Positions 5,350 through 12,800 of a stretch of DNA of 16,080 bases are shown piece after piece; position 1 is the first letter of the stretch, and each line of letters starts with the position of its first letter. The stretch comes from Nitrososphaerales archaeon. GTDB lineage: Archaea > Thermoproteota > Nitrososphaeria > Conexivisphaerales > UBA164. The DNA lies in the NCBI GenBank assembly GCA_023256405.1, contig JAGDXK010000016.1, positions 15,311 to 31,390 on the forward strand, read 5' to 3'. The notes under the pieces were generated by a model. It made no database searches and had not been told where the DNA came from. It was given only the letters and a program-made list of their open reading frames with translations. The position numbers and the translations under genes were made by a program.

Positions 5350-7218
5350 TTAGACGAACTGAGGCCTCTGTGAAATGTACCTGCTGAGCGTGAGCCTTCT
5401 TTTCGGCATTCCTGCCTGAAGCTTTTCAAGAAGCTCAGCCAGCTCCTCAGGAGTCATCTCCTGGCTTGGCTCCTTGCCTATTTTGGCCCCTATCCTGTTA
5501 ACCACGCTTACTTTTCTCTCCTCCACCTCCTTCGACCCAACTATGACCAGAACAGGCACCCATTCGCTCTTAGCCTCGGCTACCTTCTTTCCAAGGGTTA
5601 GATCTCTATCATCAACAGACACCCTGAAGCCCTTCTTCTCTATTTCATCGGCAATGCTTTTGGCGTAATCAAGGTGAGCTGATGAGACCGGTATCACCCT
5701 CACCTGATCAGGCGAGAGCCAGAACGGCAGGAGCGGAACTCTTCCCTCCTTTTCATTCCATGCCGCTGACTCAAGCATGGACGCAAGAGCCCTTTCAATG
5801 CTACCAAAGCTTGACGCGTGAATTATTATGGGAACGCTTACTCTCTTTCCCTCCTCGTTGATGTACGTTATCCCAAACCTTTCCCCATTCTTGACGTCCC
5901 ATTGGACTGTTGAGATTTGAAGATTGTTTCCATCGGGAAATATCGCCTGAAACTCGTTCTTGAAGGCGTAATAGTGCGTCATTCTGTTCATCAGCTTGAA
6001 GAACGCCGGCTTCTTTATCTCCCTGAGTATCTGCTTGAAGAATTCCTTGTACTTTTCGTAATACTCGTCAACTATTTCAAATCCCAAAACCCAGTGCTCG
6101 CCTGATATTATATCGTTCATGAGCTTCGCAAAAAGCTTTGACAGCTCAAAGTACTCCTTTTTAGCAATTTCCTCGTTCTGGCAGAAAGCATGATGATCGG
6201 TCATCAGGAAGCTCCTCACCCTCATAAGACCAACGACTTCTCCGCTCTGCTCCTTTCTAAAGCACTGAGCCTCCTCATAGACCTTGAACGGCATCTGCCT
6301 ATAGCTCAGGGTGACCTTCTGAACAAATGGAAAGGCTCCGGGATCGCTCGCGAACCTCAGGACCATGTTCTCGCCCTCTATCTTGTAGTCCCTTTCATGA
6401 AACTCCCCCTGAAGCAGGGAGATGGCCTCGACGTCTGTCCTGTAGATGAGGGGGTTCTGCATCTTTATTGCTCCCCAGCCCATGGCAAGCTGTTCAGCAT
6501 AGTCCAGTATTAGGTCCCTTATTACAACGCCCTTTGGATACCACTTCAGGTGCCCTACATCGCTTTCTGGGCAGTAATCCACCAGCTCCAGCTTCCTCAT
6601 ATATTTAACATGAGCTGGCTCCTCCTTATGCTCCCTCTTGCCGATGAGCTCGTTGACCACGAACGTCTTAAGAGCTGGGTTCTTCTTCAGGACCTCGTAT
6701 TCATCTATTCTGTCCTTGAATATTTCGTATTCGTTTCCTTCCTCATCAATAACGAAGAACCTGTAGAACTTCTCCTTTGGCGTGTATCCTGGTGTCCTTC
6801 CCTTCTTAGCCCTGTAGGTTCTCAGGCTTTCAGCCAGCGGGTGACCCTTTATCCTTATGCTGTAGCTCTTGTTCCATCCAAAGGGAGCCTTGCTTACGTT
6901 AAGCCCACCATTCCTGAGGTAATCGTAAAGGCCATTGTATATTTTTATGGCCTGAGATGGAGGCATGAGATCCTCGCTAAGATGAGCGTAGGGATAAAGG
7001 ACGATCGCCCTTCCTCCAAGGTTTGAAACATAATCCTTTAAGTCAGAAAGCACGTCTTCGAACACAGACTCTGAATCCCCCTTTTCGATGGCAACAAAGC
7101 CCACAAGGATGTCCTTGAACGATTCTCCTTTGCCTCTTTCATATTCATCATGAGAAGAGCTCTCGGGCTCCAAAGCAGTGAACTCAAAGCTCTCGGCGTC
7201 AAGCAGGAGAATTTTCAT
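5350..7218 (-). CDS. thrS: Threonyl-tRNA synthetase, archaeal full-length type with N-terminal editing domain
   Basis: Class II synthetase that charges tRNA-Thr; 622 residues, the full archaeal length. Residues about 1-140 form the archaea-specific editing domain related to D-aminoacyl-tRNA deacylase (start MKILLLDAESFEF, YPYAHLSED 75-83, KAPFGWNKSY 110-119, KGHPLAE 124-130), which removes mis-attached serine. The catalytic core spans roughly 200-495. Motif 2 includes Cys319 with FRKE, then LMRVRSFLMTDHHAFC. Motif 3 includes HASSFGSIERAL with Arg476. The threonine-sensing zinc ligands Cys319, His343 and His467 are all present. The anticodon-binding domain occupies about 500-610. ATG 7218 is backed by a TATA-like box 29 nt upstream and by a family-like N-terminus. 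Many Crenarchaeota split the editing and catalytic parts into two genes; here they are one. Confidence 0.97.
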   Translation of the reverse strand: MKILLLDAESFEFTALEPESSSHDEYERGKGESFKDILVGFVAIEKGDSESVFEDVLSDLKDYVSNLGGRAIVLYPYAHLSEDLMPPSQAIKIYNGLYDYLRNGGLNVSKAPFGWNKSYSIRIKGHPLAESLRTYRAKKGRTPGYTPKEKFYRFFVIDEEGNEYEIFKDRIDEYEVLKKNPALKTFVVNELIGKREHKEEPAHVKYMRKLELVDYCPESDVGHLKWYPKGVVIRDLILDYAEQLAMGWGAIKMQNPLIYRTDVEAISLLQGEFHERDYKIEGENMVLRFASDPGAFPFVQKVTLSYRQMPFKVYEEAQCFRKEQSGEVVGLMRVRSFLMTDHHAFCQNEEIAKKEYFELSKLFAKLMNDIISGEHWVLGFEIVDEYYEKYKEFFKQILREIKKPAFFKLMNRMTHYYAFKNEFQAIFPDGNNLQISTVQWDVKNGERFGITYINEEGKRVSVPIIIHASSFGSIERALASMLESAAWNEKEGRVPLLPFWLSPDQVRVIPVSSAHLDYAKSIADEIEKKGFRVSVDDRDLTLGKKVAEAKSEWVPVLVIVGSKEVEERKVSVVNRIGAKIGKEPSQEMTPEELAELLEKLQAGMPKRRLTLSRYISQRPQFV

Positions 7219-7242
7219 TCTAAATAACCACGCAAGTTAACT

Positions 7243-7250
7243 AATTTAAA
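7243..7250 (-). promoter_or_regulatory. TATA-like box for thrS
   Basis: TTTAAATT on the minus strand is centred about 29 nt before ATG 7218, in the 74-nt gap after sucD. No clear Shine-Dalgarno precedes the ATG. Confidence 0.45.
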
Positions 7251-7271
7251 CTTTTGCCCAGAAGCCCTCAG

Positions 7272-7283
7272 GATAAAAATAGT
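7272..7283 (-). terminator. Possible T-tract terminator after sucD
   Basis: Ten to twenty bases past the sucD stop the minus strand reads CTATTTTTATCC, preceded by GGGCCC. Archaeal termination uses short U-tracts, so this could end the sucCD transcript. It is only five Ts, so evidence is modest. Confidence 0.25.
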
Positions 7284-7292
7284 GGGCCCAGC

Positions 7293-8168
7293 TCAAAGAC
7301 CTAGCTTCTGCTTTATAAGTACCGGGATTTCAGATGGCCTGCTTGCAACACTTACTCCCGCTTCCTGGAATGCCTGTATCTTGCTCTGGGCCGTCCCCCT
7401 GTTTCCCGTTATGATGGCTCCTGCGTGACCCATCCTCTTTCCAGGCGGAGCAAACCTTCCTGCTATGAAAGCGACAACTGGCTTGCTGACCTCCTTCTTT
7501 ATGATTTCAGCCGTTTCCTCCTCTGCCGTTCCCCCTATCTCCCCAACCACAACTATGGCCTTGGTCTCATCGTCCTTCTCGAACATCCTCACTGCCTCCT
7601 GCATGGTCGTTCCGACTATCTGATCGCCCCCTATGCCGATCACTGTTGTCTCTCCAAGGCCTGATTCAGAAATAGTGTTTACTATCTCGTATGTAAGCGT
7701 GCCGCTTCTCGAAACAACTCCTACTGGGCCCTTTCTGAATATCGAATTAGGCATTATGCCAAGCTTCGCAATCCCAACCGACGTTATTCCAGGACCGTTT
7801 GGACCTACTATTCTTGCGCCCATCAGCTTCGCATAGAGCTTAAGCTTTGTCATGTCGTGAAACGGTATGTGCTCCGTTATAATTACCACTAGCTGTATGC
7901 CTGCATCTATGGCCTCTATTACAGCATCCGGAGCGTACGGGGCAGGAACGAAGACCACCGAGGCCCTAGCACCAGTTTTATTAACCGCCTGCTTTACTGA
8001 GTCGAAAACCGGAATACCACCTACGTCTGTGCCTCCTTTGCCTGGTGTCACACCTCCTACTACGTTCGTCCCAAAGGCCTTCATCTGCATAGCGTGGAAG
8101 CTGCCCTGATGACCGGTAATTCCCTGAACGATAACAGGGAGGTCCTTTTCAGTTACTAATATCGCCAT
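7293..8168 (-). CDS. sucD: Succinate-CoA ligase (ADP/GDP-forming), alpha subunit
   Basis: Alpha subunit of succinyl-CoA synthetase, which interconverts succinyl-CoA and succinate with formation of a nucleoside triphosphate in the TCA cycle. From ATG 8168 it has 291 residues, the usual length. Features are the CoA-binding Rossmann start (VIVQGITGHQGSFH), GGVTPGKGG, VSRSGTLTYE, and the catalytic phosphohistidine His248 in RMGHAGAII. A GTG six bases earlier (8174) is in frame, but AGGTGA at 8175-8180 touches it directly while lying 6 nt from ATG 8168, so 8168 is preferred. The gap to the sucC stop is 2 nt, giving a coupled pair. The loop GPNGPG has Gly where Escherichia SucD has Cys123 (GPNCPG) and others have Thr, a mild oddity near the CoA site. 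Confidence 0.97.
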   Translation of the reverse strand: MAILVTEKDLPVIVQGITGHQGSFHAMQMKAFGTNVVGGVTPGKGGTDVGGIPVFDSVKQAVNKTGARASVVFVPAPYAPDAVIEAIDAGIQLVVIITEHIPFHDMTKLKLYAKLMGARIVGPNGPGITSVGIAKLGIMPNSIFRKGPVGVVSRSGTLTYEIVNTISESGLGETTVIGIGGDQIVGTTMQEAVRMFEKDDETKAIVVVGEIGGTAEEETAEIIKKEVSKPVVAFIAGRFAPPGKRMGHAGAIITGNRGTAQSKIQAFQEAGVSVASRPSEIPVLIKQKLGL

Positions 8169-8170
8169 CT

Positions 8171-9274
8171 TCACTCACCTGCCAGCTCAACAACCCTGCG
8201 AACAGCCTCATCAAGATTTAGTATGGAGTCTATACCGTTTTCGTTCAGTATCCTTCTTCCCTCCTCTTCGTTAGCTCCCCTGATTCTCACTACAAGCTTG
8301 AACTTCGGATTCAGCTGCTTTATGGCCTGGACTATACCGTTTGCAACCGTATCACACCTTGTTACTCCGCCGAATATGTTCACAAATAGAACCTTATTGG
8401 TGACCTTGGAGGCCAGCTCTATTGCCTGTATGACCTTCTGTGGGTCATCGGTGCCTCCTAGATCGAAGAAGTTAGCAGGCTTCCCTCCTGCCTGCGCTAT
8501 AAGATCTATAGTTGCCATGTTAAGCCCTGCCCCGTTTGCTATTATGCCTATGTCGCCCTCTAACCTCACAAAGGAAAGGCCCTTCTTTTTCGCCTCCACT
8601 TCTATCTTGTCCATCCCGAAGTACCTGACCGGCACGTCTGGATGCCTGAATAGCGCGTCGTCCTCAATTGAAATTTTTGAGTCGAGGGCCACAAGGCCTT
8701 CTGAGGTCAGCGCCAGTGGGTTTATCTCTGCAAGGGAAGCGTCAAGCTCATCATAAATCCTGTAAAGCCCTGAAATTATTTTCCCAAGGGTCTTTGCGTT
8801 TTCACCATCAAGCCCAAGAAATGCTGCTGCCTCACGTTTCATGTAATCGGTTACCCCAATGAAGGGATTAATGGGCTTCTTCAGTATCTTTTCGGCCGGA
8901 ACCGAGTTTATGTCGACACCACCTTCGGCGGATGCGAGTAGAACTGGCAGCTCTACGCTTCGGTCAAGGGTAATGCTCACATACAGCTCCTTTTTAATAT
9001 CGTACGCCTTTTCAAGAATAAATCTTCTGGCCCTGTATCCGTTAAAGTCTATCTGCCTGATCTCCTGAATTGCCCTTATTGCCTCCTCTCTGTTGTTAAC
9101 TATTTTTACTCCCCCTTTCTTCCCTCTTCCGCCTGTTGGCACCTGCGCCTTTATCACCATCTTTTCATTAAAATCTGGGACCTCCTTCTCGCTTCTTATA
9201 ACCCTGAAGACAGGAACGGGAATTCCATATTTCCTGAAGATCCTTTTGCCCTCGTGCTCAAGAAGGTCCACCAT
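8171..9274 (-). CDS. sucC: Succinate-CoA ligase, beta subunit
   Basis: Beta subunit of succinyl-CoA synthetase, carrying the nucleotide-binding ATP-grasp fold and the succinate site; partner of SucD. The 367 residues are slightly shorter than bacterial SucC (about 388), as is common in archaea. Seen are LLEHEGKRIFRKYGIPVP at the start, the nucleotide-binding KAQVPTGGRGKKGGVK (42-57), metal-binding AEINPLAL (182-189), GDIGIIANGAGLNMATID (240-257), and the succinate-loop motif FGGVTRCD (301-308). ATG 9274 follows a TATA-like AT-rich block by about 27 nt with no Shine-Dalgarno. The sdh operon ends 49 nt upstream on the same strand, so read-through is also possible. Whether ATP or GTP is made cannot be told from these motifs. 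Confidence 0.97.
   Translation of the reverse strand: MVDLLEHEGKRIFRKYGIPVPVFRVIRSEKEVPDFNEKMVIKAQVPTGGRGKKGGVKIVNNREEAIRAIQEIRQIDFNGYRARRFILEKAYDIKKELYVSITLDRSVELPVLLASAEGGVDINSVPAEKILKKPINPFIGVTDYMKREAAAFLGLDGENAKTLGKIISGLYRIYDELDASLAEINPLALTSEGLVALDSKISIEDDALFRHPDVPVRYFGMDKIEVEAKKKGLSFVRLEGDIGIIANGAGLNMATIDLIAQAGGKPANFFDLGGTDDPQKVIQAIELASKVTNKVLFVNIFGGVTRCDTVANGIVQAIKQLNPKFKLVVRIRGANEEEGRRILNENGIDSILNLDEAVRRVVELAGE
8175..8180 (-). promoter_or_regulatory. Ribosome-binding site deciding the sucD start
   Basis: AGGTGA on the minus strand lies inside the 3' end of sucC, 6 nt before ATG 8168 but directly abutting the alternative GTG 8174. The spacing favours the ATG. Confidence 0.6.
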
Positions 9275-9296
9275 AGCTTAACTCTTGGACTGAGCG

Positions 9297-9308
9297 ATTA
9301 AAAAATTT
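9297..9308 (-). promoter_or_regulatory. TATA-like AT-rich block before sucC, also a possible sdh terminator
   Basis: The minus strand reads AAATTTTTTAAT in the 49-nt gap between sdhD and sucC. As a TATA-like box it sits about 27 nt before the sucC ATG. Its run of six Ts, 16 nt past the sdhD stop, could also terminate the sdh transcript. Both roles are inferred. Confidence 0.4.
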
Positions 9309-9323
9309 AATGATTCTTGCTGT

Positions 9324-9677
9324 TTATAAAACTATAAGCGTATATGTGCCAAGCGCTAGGAGCACTGCAATAAGAACTACGATAAGCAGGTTCACTGCCC
9401 ACTGGTACCTCCTCACGTGAAGCCATTCTATTAGTACTATCCTGAGGCCGTTCATTCCATGAATAACAGCGGCGTAAAGGAGAATCCCGAACACTATTCT
9501 GTAGTAGGTGAGATTGTGCAGAACAAAGGAGTAGGTGAGGGTTTCATCAAACGTTCTTCCGGTGAGAGGGCTCACGAGGAGAAGGTGGAAGGTGAGCACG
9601 AATATCATTATCAGTGCCAGCGCGTACATCAGGACCATGTTCCATGACTCCTTTAACAGGCTATACTGGCCCGGCAT
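9324..9677 (-). CDS. sdhD: Succinate dehydrogenase membrane anchor subunit SdhD
   Basis: Second hydrophobic anchor of complex II, holding heme and part of the quinone site. It has 117 residues with three membrane helices: about 12-36 (ending VLTFHLLLV), 58-84 (GILLYAAVIHGMNGLRIVL) and 92-117. His31 in helix 1 and His73 in helix 2 sit where the heme ligands of two-heme enzymes sit. The HGxNGLR motif of helix 2 is repeated in the upstream SdhC, so the two anchors look like relatives. The start at ATG 9677 follows GAGGTGG at 6 nt. It begins 11 nt after sdhC and is the last gene of sdhABCD. Assignment rests on size, helices, histidines and position; sequence conservation in this family is low. 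Confidence 0.88.
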   Translation of the reverse strand: MPGQYSLLKESWNMVLMYALALIMIFVLTFHLLLVSPLTGRTFDETLTYSFVLHNLTYYRIVFGILLYAAVIHGMNGLRIVLIEWLHVRRYQWAVNLLIVVLIAVLLALGTYTLIVL

Positions 9678-9683
9678 CTTTTA

Positions 9684-9690
9684 CCACCTC
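9684..9690 (-). promoter_or_regulatory. Ribosome-binding site for sdhD
   Basis: GAGGTGG on the minus strand overlaps the sdhC stop region and lies 6 nt before ATG 9677, a strong match to the archaeal 16S anti-Shine-Dalgarno. Confidence 0.6.
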
Positions 9691-10147
9691 ACACTATGCC
9701 AAGTCCCTCCAGCAGGTAAAGCCCAGCCCATATCCACAGGATCACGACTATCGCGGTTAAGATGTATATAGCTATCTTCTGGCTTCTGCTGAGCGACGTA
9801 GGCATATATGGATACTCCGGAAGAACGGGCTTCCCCAGGAGCATTCCAAACGCCTCGTTTAGTATCAGCCTTAGCCCATTTGCTCCATGATACAGTGCAG
9901 ATCCTGCTATTATCCATAGCCCTATCTTTTCAAATATGCCGAGGCTGCCGAGCTCCTGCAACGTCTGCTGCCAGGCTGCTGGTCCAAGTGCCACGTGGAA
10001 GATCTCAAATACGTGGGCGATCAGGTAAAGTGCCAGAATTACACCAGTTATCCTGTGCAGAGTGTAGGTATATCTCTCTATGTTAAAGCCGTGTGGCCAG
10101 AGGCTCCTCAGAATTCCTGCCTTATACCTCTTGTTCTCCTCCACCAT
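9689..10147 (-). CDS. sdhC: Succinate dehydrogenase cytochrome b-type anchor subunit SdhC
   Basis: First membrane anchor of complex II, carrying electrons from the iron-sulfur subunit to heme and quinone. From ATG 10147 there are 152 residues and three membrane helices. Helix 1 contains the SdhC signature RYTYTLHRITGVILALYL followed by IAHVFE (His45). Helix 2 contains SALYHGANGLRLIL (His87). Helix 3 is near 124-150. The motifs resemble the heme-ligand stretches of Bacillus SdhC around His113 and His155. The start overlaps the sdhB stop by one base (TGATG). GGAGGTG lies 7 nt upstream of ATG 10147, so this start is preferred over the GTG at 10150. The pairing with a classical SdhD differs from the SdhE/SdhF-type anchors of Sulfolobus. 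Confidence 0.92.
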   Translation of the reverse strand: MVEENKRYKAGILRSLWPHGFNIERYTYTLHRITGVILALYLIAHVFEIFHVALGPAAWQQTLQELGSLGIFEKIGLWIIAGSALYHGANGLRLILNEAFGMLLGKPVLPEYPYMPTSLSRSQKIAIYILTAIVVILWIWAGLYLLEGLGIV

Positions 10148-10956
10148 CACTCAACACCTCCCTCAAACTTAAAGTCAAATGGTGGCGGCTTTGGAGCGTT
10201 CGGCGGTGGCTCCTTCTGAACTATTTCAGCAGGAGGCACTGCCTTCTTCCTCTTACGTAGAAGCCTGAACTTTAGTATCTCCTTCTTGAGGTACTGGATG
10301 GCTTTAGCAGGATCGACGCCCTTTGGGCATACGTAGCTGCATGCTCCTGCAAAGTGGCATCTCCAGACTCCATGCGAATCATCAAGCACGTCTATCCTCT
10401 CCTCGAACCCTTCGTCTCTCGGATCAGCTATGTATCTGTAGGCCTGCGCAAGAGCCTGCGGACCAATGAACAGAGGATCTATCGCAACGGTAGGACATGC
10501 GGCAAGGCAAACTCCGCACATGATGCAGTAGTCGAACTGTATGAAAGTTAAGTTCTGCTGTGGGGTGACCTTAAATTCGCTGGGCGCCTCTTCTAGCTCC
10601 TGGGGATTCTTCCTTATCATCCACGGCTTCACCGATCTGTGCTTATTGACGAAGTCCGTAAGATCGACCACCAGATCCCTTATTACCCTGTAGTTGTACA
10701 GGGGCTCGATCCTCAGAGTGTCAGTCTTAAGTTCTCCAACTCTTGTCTGACATGCAAGGGCTGGCTTTCCGTTTATAACGACCCCGCATGAGCCGCATGA
10801 GCCCATCTGGCATGAATGCCGGTATGCAAGCGTGTGATCAAGGTTCTCCCTTATGTAGTTTAAAATATCAAGGATTGTTGTGAAGGGCTTTGCCTCAACC
10901 TCGTAATCCTGCCACCATTCCTTTTGTCCGTCGAACCTCCTTATTCTGACCTTCAT
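10147..10956 (-). CDS. sdhB: Succinate dehydrogenase iron-sulfur subunit SdhB
   Basis: Electron-transfer subunit of complex II, linking FAD in SdhA to the membrane anchors. All cluster ligands are visible. The plant-type [2Fe-2S] ligands are Cys49, Cys54, Cys57 and Cys69 (SCQMGSCGSCG, then ALAC). The two C-terminal clusters use Cys144, 147, 150, 154 (CIMCGVCLAACP) and Cys200, 206, 210 (CHFAGACSYVCPKGVDP), fitting one [4Fe-4S] and one [3Fe-4S] as in classical enzymes. The protein has 269 residues; after about residue 238 comes a proline-rich tail (AVPPAEIV, EPPPNAPKPPPF) absent from the 238-residue Escherichia protein. ATG 10956 follows the sdhA stop by one base, with GGGTG 7 nt upstream at 10964-10968. 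It overlaps sdhC by one base. Confidence 0.96.
   Translation of the reverse strand: MKVRIRRFDGQKEWWQDYEVEAKPFTTILDILNYIRENLDHTLAYRHSCQMGSCGSCGVVINGKPALACQTRVGELKTDTLRIEPLYNYRVIRDLVVDLTDFVNKHRSVKPWMIRKNPQELEEAPSEFKVTPQQNLTFIQFDYCIMCGVCLAACPTVAIDPLFIGPQALAQAYRYIADPRDEGFEERIDVLDDSHGVWRCHFAGACSYVCPKGVDPAKAIQYLKKEILKFRLLRKRKKAVPPAEIVQKEPPPNAPKPPPFDFKFEGGVE
10155..10161 (-). promoter_or_regulatory. Ribosome-binding site deciding the sdhC start
   Basis: GGAGGTG on the minus strand, inside the sdhB 3' end, is 7 nt before ATG 10147. This is the strongest Shine-Dalgarno in the window. Confidence 0.65.
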
Positions 10957-10957
10957 T

Positions 10958-12706
10958 TTAATACACCCTTGCCACAGGCTTCCACATGGTAATCCTCACA
11001 GGTATGTACGAAAAGCTTGGCTCGCCGTCTGATCTGAGCGCTATTGTGTGCTTGAGCCAGTGCTCATCATCCCTGTTCGGATAGTCAAGCCTTGCATGAG
11101 CCCCCCTGCTCTCAGTTCTGAGCAGAGCCCCCTGCGCTATAACGTGAGCTATATCTAGCATGAAGCCCAGCTCAAGCGCATGCTGGAGGTTGTAGTTAAA
11201 CGTCCTGCTTCTGTCCGTAAGCCTTATGTTCTTGTACCTCTCCTTTAGCTCCTTTATCTTGACGACCGCCTTTTCAAGCTCAGAACCGGTTCTGTACACG
11301 TGAACGTATCTTTCCATGGTGTCCTTCAGCTCGTTTCTCAGCTGGTACACGTCCTCTCCGCCGCTCTCTCTTCCCAGTATCCTACCAAAGATCCTGTCCT
11401 CCTCTGCTGAAAGCGCTGTCCTGGGCTGATCTGGGTACTGGGGTCTTTCCCTTTCAATATAGTTATAAACATCGTTGCCAACTATGTAGCCATATACTAG
11501 GCAATCGTTAGTTCCGTTTGACCCTAGTCTGTTCGCTCCGTGTATGCTGACGCAGGCCGCTTCTCCAGCTGCCCAAAGACCTCTAACAGGGGTTCCATTG
11601 GCCATGAGTACCTTACCGTCTATATCCGTGTGAATTCCGCCCATATTATAGTGGACCGTAGGCCTTATTGGAAGAGGCTGGTCAACTATGTCTATGCCAA
11701 GATACTTTAGGCCTATCTCTCTTATGAACGGAAGCTTTTCCTCGATCCTCTCCTTTCCCAAATGCCTCATGTCGAGCCAAACATGATAGAGTCCGCTGTG
11801 TTCATCATATATGCCTCTTCCCTCCATGATCTCCTTCATTATTGCCCGTGACACTATGTCCCTGGGAGCGAGCTCCATCTTGCTCGGTGCATATCTCTTC
11901 ATGAACCTCTCGCCGTCCTTGTTTATGAGATAAGCACCTTCGCCTCTCGCTGCTTCAGTGATCAGCAGGCCCCTCGGGACAAGCCCCGTTGGGTGAAACT
12001 GAACGAACTCCATGTCCTTGAGCGGAAGGCCTGCGTTGTAAGCTATTCCGTACCCGTCTCCGGTTGAGCTTGCGGCCATCGAGGTTATTCTGTAAAGCTG
12101 GCCAGCTCCTCCAGTTGCTATTACACCAGCCTTGGCCCTGAAGTACCTGAAGTTGCCTGTCCTGAGGTCTATTGCCGTGAACCCCTTGAACTGACCGTTC
12201 TCTATTACAACTGAGGTTACAAAGTTCTCATCAAATCTGTCCCAGTTATCATACTTGAGCAGGGTGTCATATAGGGCCCTCATCTCGAAGAACCCGGTTT
12301 TGTCCTGAGCGTACGTAGCTCTCGGAAAGCTCAGACCCCCAAACCACCTCTGCTCGATCCTTCCATCCTCTCTTCTGTTCCATGGGACGCCCCACCTCTC
12401 AATGAGCCTTATCTCCTGTGTCGCAAGATGAACGAACCTCCACACGGCATCCTGATCGGCCAGAAAGTCGCTTCCCTTTATCGTATCCCATGCCATCAGC
12501 TCAAAGCTGTCCCCCTCCTCAGGATAAAGGACTGCTGAGGTTCCACCCTCAGCCGAAACCGAGTGGCTCCTCATGAGATAGATCTTTGAAATTACGGCAA
12601 CCTTAACCCCAAGCCTGCCTTTATCCTTTCTCAGAATTTCTATAGCCGTCCTGAGTCCCGCGAGCCCTGTGCCCACAATAGCCACGTCGTAATCCAGGGT
12701 CTCCAT
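10958..12706 (-). CDS. sdhA: Succinate dehydrogenase flavoprotein subunit SdhA
   Basis: Catalytic subunit oxidising succinate to fumarate. From ATG 12706 it has 582 residues, the usual length. The FAD-binding VAIVGTGLAGLRTA opens the protein. RSHSVSAEGGTSAVL carries His48, the covalent flavin attachment site. Substrate residues are present: His238 (QFHPTG), Arg282 (PRDIVSR), His352 (TVHYNMGGI) and Arg393 (GANRLGSN). The C-terminal SRGAHARLDYPNRDDEHW is the standard capping and helical domain. An in-frame TTG at 12712 is two codons earlier; AGGT lies 7 nt from the ATG and only 2 nt from the TTG, so the ATG is chosen. A TATA-like box about 29 nt upstream means the transcript may begin within a few bases of the ATG. 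Quinone-linked succinate oxidation is assumed; fumarate reduction uses the same fold. Confidence 0.97.
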   Translation of the reverse strand: METLDYDVAIVGTGLAGLRTAIEILRKDKGRLGVKVAVISKIYLMRSHSVSAEGGTSAVLYPEEGDSFELMAWDTIKGSDFLADQDAVWRFVHLATQEIRLIERWGVPWNRREDGRIEQRWFGGLSFPRATYAQDKTGFFEMRALYDTLLKYDNWDRFDENFVTSVVIENGQFKGFTAIDLRTGNFRYFRAKAGVIATGGAGQLYRITSMAASSTGDGYGIAYNAGLPLKDMEFVQFHPTGLVPRGLLITEAARGEGAYLINKDGERFMKRYAPSKMELAPRDIVSRAIMKEIMEGRGIYDEHSGLYHVWLDMRHLGKERIEEKLPFIREIGLKYLGIDIVDQPLPIRPTVHYNMGGIHTDIDGKVLMANGTPVRGLWAAGEAACVSIHGANRLGSNGTNDCLVYGYIVGNDVYNYIERERPQYPDQPRTALSAEEDRIFGRILGRESGGEDVYQLRNELKDTMERYVHVYRTGSELEKAVVKIKELKERYKNIRLTDRSRTFNYNLQHALELGFMLDIAHVIAQGALLRTESRGAHARLDYPNRDDEHWLKHTIALRSDGEPSFSYIPVRITMWKPVARVY

Positions 12707-12730
12707 ACGCAATACCTTTGCAGGCCCATG

Positions 12731-12740
12731 CTTTTATTTG
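12731..12740 (-). promoter_or_regulatory. TATA-like box for the sdhABCD operon
   Basis: CAAATAAAAG on the minus strand is centred about 29 nt before the sdhA ATG at 12706. It sits in the 94-nt divergent gap shared with moaC. Confidence 0.45.
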
Positions 12741-12767
12741 TTATTCTCACGTTAAAATTAAAAAATG

Positions 12768-12778
12768 TTATAATATTT
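12768..12778 (+). promoter_or_regulatory. TATA-like box for moaC
   Basis: TTATAATATTT is centred 28 nt before ATG 12801 in the divergent sdhA-moaC gap. No Shine-Dalgarno precedes the ATG, so the mRNA is probably leaderless. Confidence 0.5.
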
Positions 12779-12800
12779 GATAAGCTGCTACTGATATGTT

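Noticed and set aside
6190..7026. Two plus-strand ORFs of 107 and 158 codons opposite thrS.
   Set aside because: They are antisense shadows of conserved ThrRS catalytic sequence, with no promoter or ribosome-binding motif.
8223..8756. A 177-codon plus-strand ORF opposite sucC.
   Set aside because: It is a shadow of a conserved gene; its Ser/Pro/Leu-rich translation is what antisense reading of this codon usage gives.
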